Positions 35,333-48,384 of a stretch of DNA of 64,000 bases are shown here, in pieces (position 1 is the first letter of the stretch; the number at the start of each line of letters is the position of its first letter). The DNA is from Piper betle (lineage: Eukaryota; Streptophyta; Magnoliopsida; Piperales; Piperaceae), in the NCBI GenBank assembly GCA_033002965.1, contig JAURVB010014476.1, forward strand, positions 1 through 64,000. Reading direction: 5' to 3'. The notes under the pieces were generated by a model. That model searched no databases. It saw only the letters and a program-made list of their open reading frames with translations, and was not told where the DNA came from. The position numbers and the translations under genes were made by a program.

Positions 35333-36190
35333 ATAGGTTTTTTAGCATTGTTTTCTTTATTAGGATGTACTGATGATGCGAGCACACGCCACAAGCATGC
35401 ATCATATAGGGATACTATTATTTTACTTAGCAGCGGGTTCTGTTGTAGGTCTCAGAGTCCGAGCACACCGCAGATGTGTAGATATGCTTGGAGCTTGGAC
35501 CACAGGTCCGTACGACTCTCCCTCTCTACTTGACTCCCTGCGTGTAGAGTTTAATCGTGTTTTAGAAGTAGGACGTCATCGGCGGTGTTTTATCAAATTC
35601 CTTCGATGCCGGGCCATTTAACTATGTTTCAACACATGTTTAATAAAACTACAAGGATGAGATCCTTTGTTGTTTTCAAACTAAAGCTCTAGAAATATAT
35701 AATATAAGCCTCTTCCCTAAACCTATTATATAACTATGCATATTTTTACGGATTTCACGAATAAGAGAGTGTGTGGTATGAATATATATATGCACCGCAC
35801 TAGTACTCCTTCAAACCCTGAGGTAGTGCAGTGTATGAAGATACTGCATAGCGTAACACATTTTTGGAATTTGTGGCTCTAATTTAACTTTTCCTTTTGC
35901 TACTCGAGTACCGTGGAGGGTAAAATATGGAAGATGTGAAGGCATAAGCATTGTATGTATGAATATTGATATAAGCCGTTCATGCGAGTTAATAATTATT
36001 TAAGTATGTTTGCTTACCGCACAGTGTGAGGTAATTCTAAAGTTTCATAAGCTTTCGTGGGTAATGGAATACCCATTTGCCAATTTGTATTAGTTATTTT
36101 TTGGACTAGTAACACTCGTTACTGACGTTTTTCATATTATTTAAGCAGCTCTTAAAATCTTGAGTTTACTTTGGCGGTAGGACGAATAAA
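35333..36190 (+). mobile_element. Decayed LARD-family LTR fragment, opposite orientation
   Basis: The reverse complement of LARD LTR landmarks appears in order: 'gcttggagct...aggtccgt' near 35490-35515, 'aggatgagatcc' near 35655, and 'agtaacactcgttactgacg' near 36110-36135. Similarity between these is low, so the boundaries are approximate. It contains no gene. Confidence 0.55.
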
Positions 36191-36199
36191 TGGTATACA

Positions 36200-38949
36200 C
36201 ACTTGAGCTCAAAATTGTTATTTTGTTCTTACTTTTATTTATATTTGATGTGTTTTTTATGCATATTTAATAATGTCTTTCATTCTCATGACACTAAGAA
36301 GGTTGTTCCAATCTATTTTATCGATCAAGTCTTACCGACCAACAACTTTAAACATGGCTCGACTTGATCATAACATTTCTGATTCAGCATAAAGTGATGA
36401 GTTAGTATAGTTCCCCCGAGGGTTTGATGCCTTAGTATTACTTATTACTCTAAGTGATTGAACTAGCTACTTACCTAATGAAATGAAGTAAACATGAATC
36501 AATAAATAGTAAAGAATCTAAACTATCCCGATAAGAAATCGAGGCAAGGGCATAAAACTTGTAACAACGAATATCTAATAGACTAATATAGATAATCCGT
36601 AAATTAAGCTGATAAAGTTCTTTCAGTCAAATACTAGACCTGGAATGTTCAATGTCACTTAATGAATAAGCAATATAACTTTGTTACATCTATCAAATTT
36701 GAATGTGATTAGGGTTGATATGTAAGGAAACAAGTATAATTGTAATGAGTTTCCACAGCATATTACAACCAAACGTCTCATCATTATTTCACATTCTTTT
36801 GCAAACAAAACTAGTTTGGTGCGTTATGATTAACTCCCTTATGTGGTCACCTATGACTCTAATGCATTCTTGCAATTAAAGCCACAAACTACTTCATCCA
36901 TGGACATCATTGATCTGCTACCTTTCCTTAGAGCAAGACCAAATCTCTTAATCATGAAAAATTAACTACTCTCTTGAAGCATTAAGAATGTGTATAAAGC
37001 AATCAACTCATAACCAATTATAAAGAGATAGAGAGTAATAAAGCTATATCACATTTTAACTAAGATCCATTGTTCATGCCAAATCAAAACAAAATTATCC
37101 CGTGAAAGATTTACCCAACATCATCAAACATAGCATGAAAACAACACAACAACAAGAAGAAAACAGAGAAAATCCTTATCTTTTTGTTGATGCTCTGTAC
37201 GAATCATCTTCTTTCCAACTACACTTGCTTCCTTGTAGCTTGATTGCACAACTTCTTTTTCTCAAACACTTAGAGCTTCTCCCTCCTGTAGATCAAAATT
37301 TTGGAGAACTCAAGACTCAAAGGTCTGGAAGAAGATGTGGGTGAGGAACAGAGCTTCTTTGCATGTGGGAGAAGATGCATATAAATAACAACTTCATACT
37401 AGGTGCCTTTTAAGGAATCTTCTTGGCATCTTCCATGAAGCTTCATTACTACGAAAGTGATGTTGCAAACGTGTACACTGATTCTAATATGTGAAGAAAT
37501 GTGCTCATCCTCTTGGTTAGTGCTCCCAATCATTGGAGTTTGTAAGATCAGATTCTGAAATTCCTTATTGTTTATGTGGACTGTTTTTTGGCAGCTTTCT
37601 TGTAGTTTCCTTCTCATCTAATGCATATGAGATGTTATCCTTTAATCATTTGCATTATGTAAGTGTGTTTCTTCTTTGCTTAGCAGGTGGTCATCTAACA
37701 ATTCATAATTATGGTTGTGGTTTGGTTATGTGTAGATTTGTCTACTAGTCAAAAACATGTGCAGAAAATGTGCAGAGTGGCAGGCCAGCAACGTGCAGAA
37801 TTGTCCCCCACTTGGCAACTTTCACAAGTGGCCCATCTTGGGATTAATATGTCCAAAGTTGACTCCCACTTGCATCTGTGCTAGGATAGTTCCTTCTTTT
37901 GTTGAAAACATCATAATTGCTGCAAAACTCATAAAGTGTAGGACTTGGTGCAAAAATTAGAAATTGTAGGATTTGGTGTAGACGTTTCTTTCATTCACAT
38001 GTTAGTTTTCTTTCTCCTTTGTAGTGGAGTGTGCATTATTAGGATTCACCAACTTCTTTTATTTTCAGAGTTCCTAGCAAATGACGATATTAACTCAAAA
38101 TTGCTAATATTTTTATTTTTACTTATATTGAGGAGATTTCCAATTTTTAGTAAAATCAATAAGGAAAATGTGCGAGTGCATGAACATTGTGCATGAAAGC
38201 TATAAAAACAATAACTTTTTAGGAGTTATCAGTCAGCCTGGCCACTTTTTCTGCCCTAGATTGACCCCACTCCTTCCTCTCTATCTTCCTTTGGCACACC
38301 CTTGTTTCATGTTGGAGTGTTTGGAATAGGTGTTGGTGTGGAGTTTTTAGGTTTTTTAACCAAAGAAGAGGTTATTAATCTGAACTAAAATGAATTAATA
38401 ATGTTGATTCATTCACCATGATCATATTCCATGTTTTCTATGATGTATGTGTTGTTTTATGATGTATACATGTTCTTCTTTATGCTCAATGGATGTAATT
38501 GTATGTACAATCCATCAATTTATTGTTTAAGATATACGTTTATGTTTATACTTACTGTAAATAGGATTTTCAAGTAGTTCCTACAACAATACAATAATCC
38601 ATGCTTCAGTTGTATAGTTTTTGCAAGTTTAACACCATGTACACCCATTAACCCTTTACATTTAATTTTCTTCTTAAATAAAATAATGAGAAGGTACGGT
38701 AAATCACAGTACATTAAAAATATGTTATAACTCATGATTTGATGTTAAGGAGCATGAAAATCTTGTTTTTATTTGATAAAAATTGGATAAAAAACTAAAA
38801 AATAAACAAATTCATGTAACCCTAGGAGCAGCACCATGGCATTGAGTATGATTGACTCAAGGTTGACATCAAAACCCAGTGTTGTGGTGCCCATTCTCGG
38901 GGCCAACGACATCACGACTTTTACTCGATAAAATTTTACACATGGTCCA
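36200..38949. other. AT-rich spacer with no recognised gene
   Basis: I saw no conserved protein motif, RNA gene or repeat terminus. The longest frames (80-83 aa at 37102-37344 and 37945-38196) lack recognisable features. Confidence 0.5.
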
Positions 38950-41933
38950 TGTAACACCCCAAATCCGGTTCACACTCGTGAACCAAACCGGCATGTTACG
39001 GGCCCCGGTTAGGTCGGCTAACCCGAACCTAACTCGTGCGGATCCAATCTCGGCGTCTTAAGATGAAGATATAATCTGTCATGAATGAATGAATGCACAA
39101 AACCTAACAGGTACTACATGGATGACATGCAAATTAAATTTCACACCATCACAATTACGAGTCAAAATCGATGAAAATTCTGAAATAAAACGGACAGAGT
39201 CTCCCCTAAAAGTGCAATTATGGGCCCACCCTGTCAAAATAATATATATACAAATATATCAGCATGCATTAACAATCACACAAAATCTCATTTATATACA
39301 CATTCATTCTGAAGCTTAGGTCTCAACCCATCATACGTTTCTGCTGCTCAACTCTGATCATATTTTGCATTCTATTATCGTGTCTTAGCATGTCATTCAC
39401 ATCATATCATCATGCTCAAACATTTAATCATGACATGTTACAATATAATAACATCATAATACAAAACATTAAACATTCAGATCACCCAATGTGTGTGTGC
39501 AGAAGACCTCATTGCTCCTCCGTCCAGGCTGGCTCCTCCAACTCGTGATTATTACCTACATATAGTATAGAAAACACGTCAGTAACAAGTGTTACTGGTC
39601 CGGAAAATAAAATAACTATAACAAACTGGCTATGAGAGCAAACTCTCATATGAAAGAAAACAACATATACTCCACGTGAACACTCTGAAGGGCACTACTG
39701 AGGAGCCACTGGGCTGCAGACCCGGTAGCATCCCGAACTTACTGATCTGCTGCTGGTACTGTGCCGCTCTCGACACTTCTTTTTCAGTACTTCTCGTGAA
39801 ACTTTATCCTAAGCCCTCTCCTTACCTCCATATTTCTCCTGGCCTTGAGCACGAAGGCCGAGTACTCTTAGGCAGTCGCCTTTAGTACCCTTTGAACCAC
39901 AAGTCCGGACATGCGCTGTACTAAACAGTACCCGTAAACCTCCACGTTCTCCGGGTGTGAGGAACTCAAACGCGGAGTTGTCAGGATCCCTCGGGAATGG
40001 AACAGTCCGCTGGCACTAATCCAGAGCCCGCTTTGACTGTCACGGCATCCTCTGCATGGTACGTGCAGTCGATTTCTCCATCTCTCGTCTCACTGAAAAT
40101 GCGAAAACTATATATATATATAGGCTTGGGTAGGGAGTTATATAATAGGCCCGAAGGCAACTTGTGGTGGATCTTGTTTTTGAAATCAACCTCGAGGGAT
40201 CTCATCCTCGAGGGGTTATTAATCCGGAAAATATTCGGTTAAATGGCCCGAGTTAAGTGGGATCCGATAAAACGCCACTTAACCCGTCCTGCAGACAATA
40301 AATCAAACATACAATAGAAAAGATCGTAGAAATCAGAGCGAAGTCCTAAACGGACCTGGTAGAAGCTCCAAGCGTGTCATCGCGCCTAGGCGGCGAGCTC
40401 CTACTCCGTACCTACACATCAAAACTAAATACTAACGCCCGCTAACTAAATGATGCATCAAACTCAATAAACATCACATCACAATCAACATACCATAACA
40501 ATCAATAATTATAAATGAAAATAATTCTAACTCATCCTATTCACTACCAATTTTATTGTATTTTCCTAAGTTACGTTGTACTCGATTATCATACTCAAAT
40601 TTACTTTACTTCATTAGCTCATTTAACCTTCATTCCCTGTTAATCACATCATGCACATGTTTACTTCATTCATAATCTTAACATTCATCATGATAATTAA
40701 TCAACCCTAGCATGCTATGCTAACAATTATCATCAATTTTAAATAACTCAATCGGAGGTAATTATACCTCACGTTGTCGGCAATCGGCGACGGTTAGGGT
40801 TCCGTCGCGTGTCTCGGAACTCAAATTCGGCGCTCATCGGCGTCCGAAGCTCGATCGGGCTCGACTGGGTGAGCCCCGCGGAAGATCCGGTGAATTCCAG
40901 CGAATTCCAGAAATTCCGGTTTTCCGGCAGCTACTGGCGGTTTTCCGGCGGCTTCCGGTGGTTTTCCGGCGACAATCGCCGGCGGCGTTTATTGGCCGGA
41001 AAGTGGTCGTGTTGGGTACCCTCGGAACCGGCTCGGCGAGCCCGACTCATCTATGACATCAGCGTGGCCAATGGAGGTGGCGGCTCGCCGGAAAATGGCA
41101 AAACAGAGCCGGCGGCGATGGGTCGCTAGATCCGGCCGGCCACGGCGGCGATGGCCTCCGTTCCAGTCGGGGAAGGTCGCTGGAAGGCTGAGGGTGCTGA
41201 GGCGACCGACCGATCGCGGTGGCGCTGGTCGCCGGTGGCGGAATCGGCGACGGAAGCGCAACGCAGGCGCAGCGTGGCTTCCTCGCGTCGTGGCGGTCCG
41301 ATGGGGGTCGGACCTGGTCGGGGCGGCAGGGCGACGCCGTGGCCGGGCTGGGCGGCGTCGATCGGCGGCCAGGCGGCGTCGGCCGTGGCGGCGGTGGCGC
41401 GCGAACAGGGGCGGCGCGGCGGTTAGGGTTTGGGCGTAGGGAGAAAGGTCGGGGTGAAAACTTAGTTGGGTGGCAAACTCGTAAATAATACTTGACTCGT
41501 CTCCGGCTCGAGTCAAGTATCATAACTAACTCGAAGTAAATCCTAAAAAAATCCATAAAAATCGGGAAAAATCCCATAAAATCAAACAAACACTAAAACA
41601 TCATAATGATATGCTCTAAGACTATCAACCCACCCAAACTGCCCGTAATGCGTCCTAACGCGATAAACGGCCTAACACTAATTCTACGATCCACTATATA
41701 TATAATAATAATAAAAAATAAACTGCATGCCCTCATATACTCTGATAACTCATTCTTTTCTGCTGTGTTCATGACGTCATCATCATATACTTGGGTACGC
41801 ATGACCCTCATAGCTCATACACGCGACTGGCGTCGGCTCAGTGCACGTGTTCTGAAACTGACTCGACTCAAAAATAACGGTCGAACCGACCGGTTCTGAA
41901 TATAAAACCCTGACTCGAATCGTGGGTTTTACA
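38950..41933 (-). mobile_element. 3' LTR of complete LARD-like element (2984 bp)
   Basis: It starts TGTAACACCCC and ends GGGTTTTACA on the plus strand. The minus-strand sense is fixed by the polypurine tract beyond 41933 and the PBS beside the partner LTR. It is very similar to 45414-48384. Landmarks are a 'ggtagaagctcc' block at ~40345, a GC-rich block at 40790-41430 and the shared module at ~41465-41570. Chance frames of up to 176 aa in the GC block run in several phases on both strands. Confidence 0.95.
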
Positions 41934-41946
41934 ATCTTCCCTCCTT
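41934..41946 (-). other. Polypurine tract of LARD-like element
   Basis: Minus-strand AAGGAGGGAAGAT directly precedes the LTR start TGTAAAACCC. It is preceded by 'atttcgaggacgaaattt', the signature of the pol end of Del/Tekay elements. This suggests the LARD derives from, or is mobilised by, such an element. Confidence 0.85.
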
Positions 41947-44900
41947 ATAAAAATTTCGTCCTCGAAATTTTAACTCAAAGGAGGTTCTACTGAAACTAAT
42001 ACCTAGAAGCTGGATACACATCAGTTGTATCCTCTACACTCTTCGATAGCCATGTACATCCTCACTGTAGTTGTGCTGTCATGGCGGGTTCTGCTTGTGA
42101 TGCTGTCAATATCCACATTTTGTTTCTAAGTCATCTATGCATGTTCTGACATGACCCTCATCCTTCTCTTCTGTTCTGATCCCTACTGCTAACTCGGCGG
42201 AAAACCTAGATCACCCCTAAGGGCCTACTGGGTTGGTCAAGCAAATACTCTAGAGTATCGCAAGGTTCTAATCTGAGCTATGTCTGGGAAAACTACGGCG
42301 AGGGTAAGACCTACCTGCTAGCATCTACCCATGTCCCTCTAATCCTCATCTATGTGGAAAGTCACCTACATGTACTCCCAGGAAACTCAATCCTAAGTCC
42401 GACAACCATCCTAAGGTGTGCTATAAGTCTCCTATTAGGTACGAGTGTATAGGCTAATGAGCTGCACGGCTCACTGTCGCCAGTCTAGATCCAACTCTCA
42501 GGTGTCCCTGTATAAGGAACTGGACCGCTCACTGGGTCCTAGTTGACTCGGTCCTCAGTCAAATATCTCACTCTGTTCTATAAGAGAACAAGGATAGCTG
42601 CTATGACTCTACTGCATACTATGGCTCAGGTTACTATCTACACAGCCACTAACTACTACTGAAGGGAGGCGAGAACACCTGTACATACACAGCGTGTCTC
42701 AAGGAGTATGATGACATACTCTGCATGGGGCTAGAGAATCCGCATCTGGTCTGTGACGTACTCTGGTCAATGTATACTCATCTCAATAATCTGGACAACT
42801 GATAGTAGAACTGAAATATCTAGAGGGGTGAGTGGAAAGCTGTTTGTCATCTTTGGGTTATAGGAAGGGAGGCTGAATCTCATGGAAATCTAGTCACACT
42901 GCTCAAGAACTCTCAATAGGGGACATCTCATCCTCACATGTGGTATCTGATGCAAGGTAAACAGGGAATCCATTAGGCCAAGAAAAACTTGCTACATAGG
43001 TATGTCACTCTGATCTATGGTAAGGTTAGGGTGTCATGCAAATGGCAGGGGAAATAAAATCCCTATGTAGCGTACTAGGTGGCTAAAATCTCGGTAGGTC
43101 TATGGACTTGTCTCTAAGATCACCATGATTTACTATGCCACAGGTGATCAGTCTGTAGAACAGTCAATCAATGACAAATCTCAGAAACGGCTCCTAAGTG
43201 GCTCTAGTTCAATCAGCTAACAGTAGGCACATGTTTCTCGATACTGTACTAGTCACGCACTTCTAAACGGGCGGGGTTCAAACGACCCAAAGAACCACTG
43301 TCTCTCCTCAAGTCTACGGGGACTCATAGTGAGGTTCGACACATGTCTCGTCCGCTCTTCAGTGGTGTGTGACCTGCCGTCCCGTACCGATTTGTAGTAC
43401 TAATCTTGACTCACATGACTACTACCGCTGTGGTAGACTCTCAAGCAAGGCTATCAACCAAGATGAGCATACACTGGTATCACTCCGTCTAGTCTGCATA
43501 GTCTGTTCTGTCTGAAGTCCCTATTTACATTGTTCTCAAGCTGGGGTGAGGTCCATCATCGTAAGATCGGTCTGCCCATACCAACCTGCACTGTAAACCC
43601 TAATCAGTACCATGAAGGTGCTTCTATACTCAGGGTAGGGCTCAACCCTATGTCTCAAGGTAAGGACCTAATCATGCTAGTGAAACACAAGGGAGTCACT
43701 ATCTCTCTGGAAAACACTCTCGCTGAACCCTCTATCTATGCCCCATACTAAGTCAACCTCCTATCGCGTGGCTGGCCAATCGCTAAATGGGTTAAACTAC
43801 GCGTGTGATCATCTACTAACCATCTTGTTTGTGTATGCCAATTGTGGCCCATGGATGCCACATCATACAGTCGGTACAATCTAATCATTGTGACCGTCCA
43901 TCTGGAGGTCATACTGTCATGTTTCATGAATCTGTCCATATGCATCTCTATGAGACTGTAACTAACAATGTCTGATGGGGTTATCTTGCAACATACATTT
44001 GACCCAAGGGTGTTAGGTCAAAACAATGATTGCAAGAGAGCTGTGAAGTCGGATCCTATGCAATCTCATCCAAATAACCTCAGTTTTCCTAACTCTTTTC
44101 TATTCTGCTGACTTCACTGTAACTATTCCTTGTTCCTCAAACTCTAGTCCTACTAAACTTTAACTAATCTACTCGATCGATGGATGAGCAATACACGGAC
44201 GGCGGTAGTGCATCTGTGGTCAGTGGTAGTGAATCTCGGACGGCGGTTGTGCGCCTCGGGCGGTGGTTGTGTAACTCGGTCGTGGTTGTGCACCTTGGTC
44301 GGCGGTTGTGCACCTCGGTTGGTGGTTGTGCACTCGGTCGGTGGTTGTGCACTCGGTCGATGGTTATGTAACTCGGTCGACGGTTGTGCACCTCGGTCGG
44401 TGGTTGTGCACTCGGTCGGTGGTTGTGCACTCGGTCGATGGTTATGTAACTCGGTCGACGGTTGTGCACCTCGGTCGGTGGTTGTGCACTCGGTCGGCGG
44501 TTGTACACTACCTAGATGCAGAAATATCTAATCCTACTCATATGTATCGTAAATCTACTACTATCTCTGCCATATCTTGGCTGTTATTAACTCGGTTCAG
44601 GTTGTCCAATCAAGCGTGTCTGATCCAGAGGGGTTTGGATCATGATGCTGACACATATGATGGTCAACCTATGCTAAACCCCACTCTGATCTCCTAAAAT
44701 TTAGAGTGGCTGCTTCTATGTGCTGACTAGCCCTCAAACGGTAATCACTAATCTGGTACCTTATCTTTGGTAGAATCTCGTCAAATGTCTGATCTTGTAA
44801 GCACTGGTGGTCCTGGTCTTTTCCTTGTTATGTCCAAGCTTACGTCTCACCACTCATCCTCATTCACTACTATTTTCTAGAAGTGGTCCCTCTCAAATTA

Positions 44901-45396
44901 TCTACCCACTTCAAGCTCCTTCCTATTATGCACACCACGTTCCCTTGAAGTAGGACTAATGTGGTGACATACAAAGGACGAACACCTGGTCAACATCCAA
45001 TTCATCCATATCTCTTATGCGATGGACATAATTAGTGGGTCTCTAGGCCCATCATGACAAGCCTGTCAAATTCCTGCTGACATCTACTAACATCCGAATC
45101 TGGTATAAGATGAGAACCTTATACCCTTTCTACCTCTACCAACATTACAACATGCCCTGCTCACATCTAACTTACCAGCAATCTGATATCATCCCATAGA
45201 AATGACCTGTCAACTCAACTAAGGTCAGTTCCACATAATTCTGATCAAGTCTTGAATACACTGCTATCCAAACAACTTATGAAGAAAATCTGCATGTAAA
45301 GAAAATATATGAAAACATACCTGCCAGCTGGACTCGGAGCAGTCTTTGCACACACATCACCTATAAAAGTATAATACATCTTAATCGGCCGAGAAT
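41947..45396 (-). mobile_element. Non-coding interior of LARD-like element
   Basis: A 3.5-kb interior between PPT and PBS. In both strands I find no gag, protease, RT or integrase motif. The longest frames (114-129 aa) come from the minisatellite at 44205-44515. A 3-kb LTR with a ~3.5-kb non-coding interior, intact PBS and PPT fits the LARD class, which depends on proteins supplied in trans. Confidence 0.8.
44205..44515. repeat. Minisatellite, 19-20-bp units with a 78-bp higher-order period
   Basis: Units of the form CTCGGTCGGTGGTTGTGCA repeat about 15 times. Four-unit blocks (two 'gtgcactcggtcg' units, a 'tatgtaactcggtcg' unit and a 'gtgcacctcggtcgg' unit) repeat with a 78-bp period, at ~44331 and ~44409. 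Because 78 is a multiple of three, several frames stay open, giving repetitive HNRRPS/HNHRPS-like frames. There is no evidence these are translated. Confidence 0.85.
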
Positions 45397-45409
45397 GGCT
45401 CTGATACCA
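45397..45409 (-). other. Primer-binding site of LARD-like element
   Basis: Minus-strand TGGTATCAGAGCC, a perfect 13/13 match to the initiator-tRNA-Met complement, four bases from the LTR end at 45414. Confidence 0.95.
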
Positions 45410-45413
45410 ATTC

Positions 45414-46538
45414 TGTAACACCCCAAATCCGGTTCACACTCGTGAACCAAACCGGCATGTTACAGGCCCTGGTTAGGTCGGCTAACCTGAACCTAACTCG
45501 TGCGGATCCAATCTCGGCGTCTTAAGATGAAGATCCAACTTGCTATATGTATGTATGAATGCATAAAACCCTAACAGGATACTACATGGATGACATGCAA
45601 CCAATTTTCACACCAACACAATTACAATCAAAATTAGTAAAAATTCTAAAACGAAAGGGATAGAATTTCCCCTAAAAATGCAATTAGGGGCCACCCTGTC
45701 AAAATCATATATTCAAACATATATACGCATAGCAACACTAGCATTCACACAGACTTCTAATCTACTATATTCATCATTCTCTGAACTTTGGGTCCTAACC
45801 CATCACACTTTTGCTGCGCTACTCTGATCATTTTATTTCATGTCATTGTCATGCCTCAAATATTTAATCATAACATGTTTATAAAATAACATCATAAACA
45901 AAACATTAAACATTCAATCACCCAATGTGTGTGTGCAGAAAACCTTATTGCTCCTCCGTCCAGGCCGGCACATCCATCTCGTGCTTATCACCTACATATA
46001 TATAGGAAAAACGTCAGTAACAAGCGTTACTGGTCCGAAAAGAAAATAACTATAACAAACTGGCTATGAGAGCAAACTCTCATATGAAAGAAAACAACAT
46101 ATACTCCACGTGAATACTCTGAAGGGCACTACGGAGGAGCCACTGGGTTGCAGACCCGGTAGCATCCCGAACTTACTGATCTGCTGCTGGTACTGTGCCG
46201 CTCTCGACACTTCTTTTTCAGTACTTCTCGTGAAACTTTATCCTAAGCCCTCTCCTTACCTCCATATTTCTCCTAGCCTTGAGCACGAAGGCCGAGTACT
46301 CTCAGGCAGTCGCCTTTAGTACCCTTTGAACCACAAGTCCGGACATACGCTGTACTAAACAGTACCCGTAAACCTCCACGTTCTCCGGGTGCGAGGAACT
46401 CAAACGCGGAGTTGTCAAGATCCCTCGGGAATGGAACAGTCCGCTGGCACAAATCCAGAGCCCGCTTTGACTGTCACGGCATCCTCTGCATGGTACGTGT
46501 AGTCCATTTCTCCATCTCTCGTCTCACAAAAATGCGAA

Positions 46539-46593
<55 letters not shown>

Positions 46594-48384
46594 CTTGGGT
46601 AGGGAGTTATATAATAGGCCCGAAGGCAACTTTTGGTGGATCTTATTTTTGAAATCAACCTCGAGGGATCTCATCCTCGAGGGGTTATTAATCCGGAAAA
46701 TATTCGGTTAAATGGCCCGAGTTAAGTGGGATCCGATAAAATGCCACTTAACCAGTCCTGCAGACAATAAATCAAACATACAATAGAAAAGATCATAGAA
46801 ATCAGAGAGAAGTCCTAACGGACCTGGTAGAAGCTCCAAGCGTGTCATCGCGCCTAGGCGGCGAGCTCCTACTCCGTACCTACACATCAAAACTAAATAC
46901 TAACGCCCGCTAACTAAATGATGCATCAAACTCAATAAACATCAATCACAATCAATAATAATAAATATGAAAACAATTCTACTCATCCTATTCCTACCAA
47001 TTTTATTGTATTTTTCCTAAGTTACATTACTCGATTAGCATGCTCAACTCGATCTACCTCATTAAATCACTCACTGTTCATTCTCAATTAATTGCATCAT
47101 GCAATCGTCACTACTCTCATACTCATACATTTATCATGACAATTATTCAATTCTAGCATGTTATACTAACAATCATAATCAATTTTAAATAACTCAATCG
47201 GAGGTAATTATACCTCACGTAGTCCGCAATCGGCGACGGCTAGGGTTCTGTCGCGTGTCTCGGAGCTCAAATTCGGCACTCATTGGCGTCCGAAGCTCGA
47301 TCGGGCTCGACTGGGTGAGCCCCGCGGAAGATCCGGTGAATTCTAATGAATTCCAGAAATTCCGGTTTTCGGCAGTTGCTGGCGGTTTTCCGGCGGCTTC
47401 CGGTGGTTTTCCGGCGACAATCGCCGGCGGCGTTTATTGGCCGGAAAGTTGTCGTGTTGGGTACCCTCGGAACCGGCTCGGCGAGCCCGACTCATCTATG
47501 ACATCAGCGTGGCCAATGGAGGCGGCGGCTCACTAGAAAACGGCAAAACAGAGCCGGCGGCGATTGGTCGCTAGATCCGGCCGGCCACGGTGGCAATGGC
47601 CTCCGTTCCAGTCGAGGAAGGTCGCTGGAAGGCTGAGGGTGCTGAGGCGACCGACCGATCGGGGTGGCGCTGGTCGCCGGCGGCGGAATCGGCGACGGAA
47701 GCGCAACGCGGGCGCGGCGTCGCGGCGTGGCTTCCTGCGTCGCGGCGGTCCGATGGGGATCGGACCTGGTCTGGGCGGCAAGGCGACGCCGTGGCCGGGC
47801 TGGGCGGCGTCGATCGGCGGCCAGGCGGCGTCGGCCGTGGCAGCGGTGGTGCGCGAACAGGGGCGGCGCGGCGGTTAGGGTTTGGGCGTGGGGGAGAAAG
47901 GTCGGGGTGAAAACTTAGTTGGGTGGCAAACTCGTAAATAATACTTGACTCGTCTCCGACTCGAGTCAAGTATCATAACTAACTCGAAGTAAATCCTAAA
48001 AAATCCATAAAAATCGGGAAAAATCCCATAAAATCAAACAAACACTAAAACATCATAATGATATGCTCTAAGACTATCAACCCACCCAAACTGCCCGTAA
48101 TGCGTCCTAACGCGATAAACGGCCTAACACTAATTCTACGATCCACTATATATATAATAATAAAAAAAATAAACTGCATGCCTTCATATACTCTGATAAC
48201 TCATTCTTTTCTGCTGTGTTCATGACGTCATCATCGTATACTTGGGTACGCATGACCCTCATAGCTCATACACGCGACTGGCGTCGGCTCAGTGCACGTG
48301 TTCTGAAACTGACTCGACTCAAATATAACGGTCGAACCAACCGGTTCTGAATATAAAACCCTGACTCGAATCGTAGGTTTTACA
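45414..48384 (-). mobile_element. 5' LTR of complete LARD-like element (2971 bp)
   Basis: Colinear with 38950-41933 and ending GGTTTTACA at 48384. A (TA)25 run at 46542-46591 replaces a ~14-bp TA run in the other LTR (~40109). Flanking 5-mers differ (GTCCA at 38945 and ACTCC at 48385), so no TSD is visible. Confidence 0.95.
46542..46591. repeat. (TA)25 microsatellite in LARD 5' LTR
   Basis: Fifty bases of pure TA. The sister LTR has only about seven TA units here, so the run expanded after insertion. Confidence 0.95.

Noticed and set aside
40989..41589. Frames of 175-176 aa in the LARD 3' LTR
   Set aside because: Same GC-block effect. Several phases on both strands are open at once, and the sister LTR at 47571-47969 has different frame lengths.
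44164..44697. Repetitive HNRRPS-type frames up to 129 aa
   Set aside because: Product of a minisatellite whose period is a multiple of three; no homology or start context.
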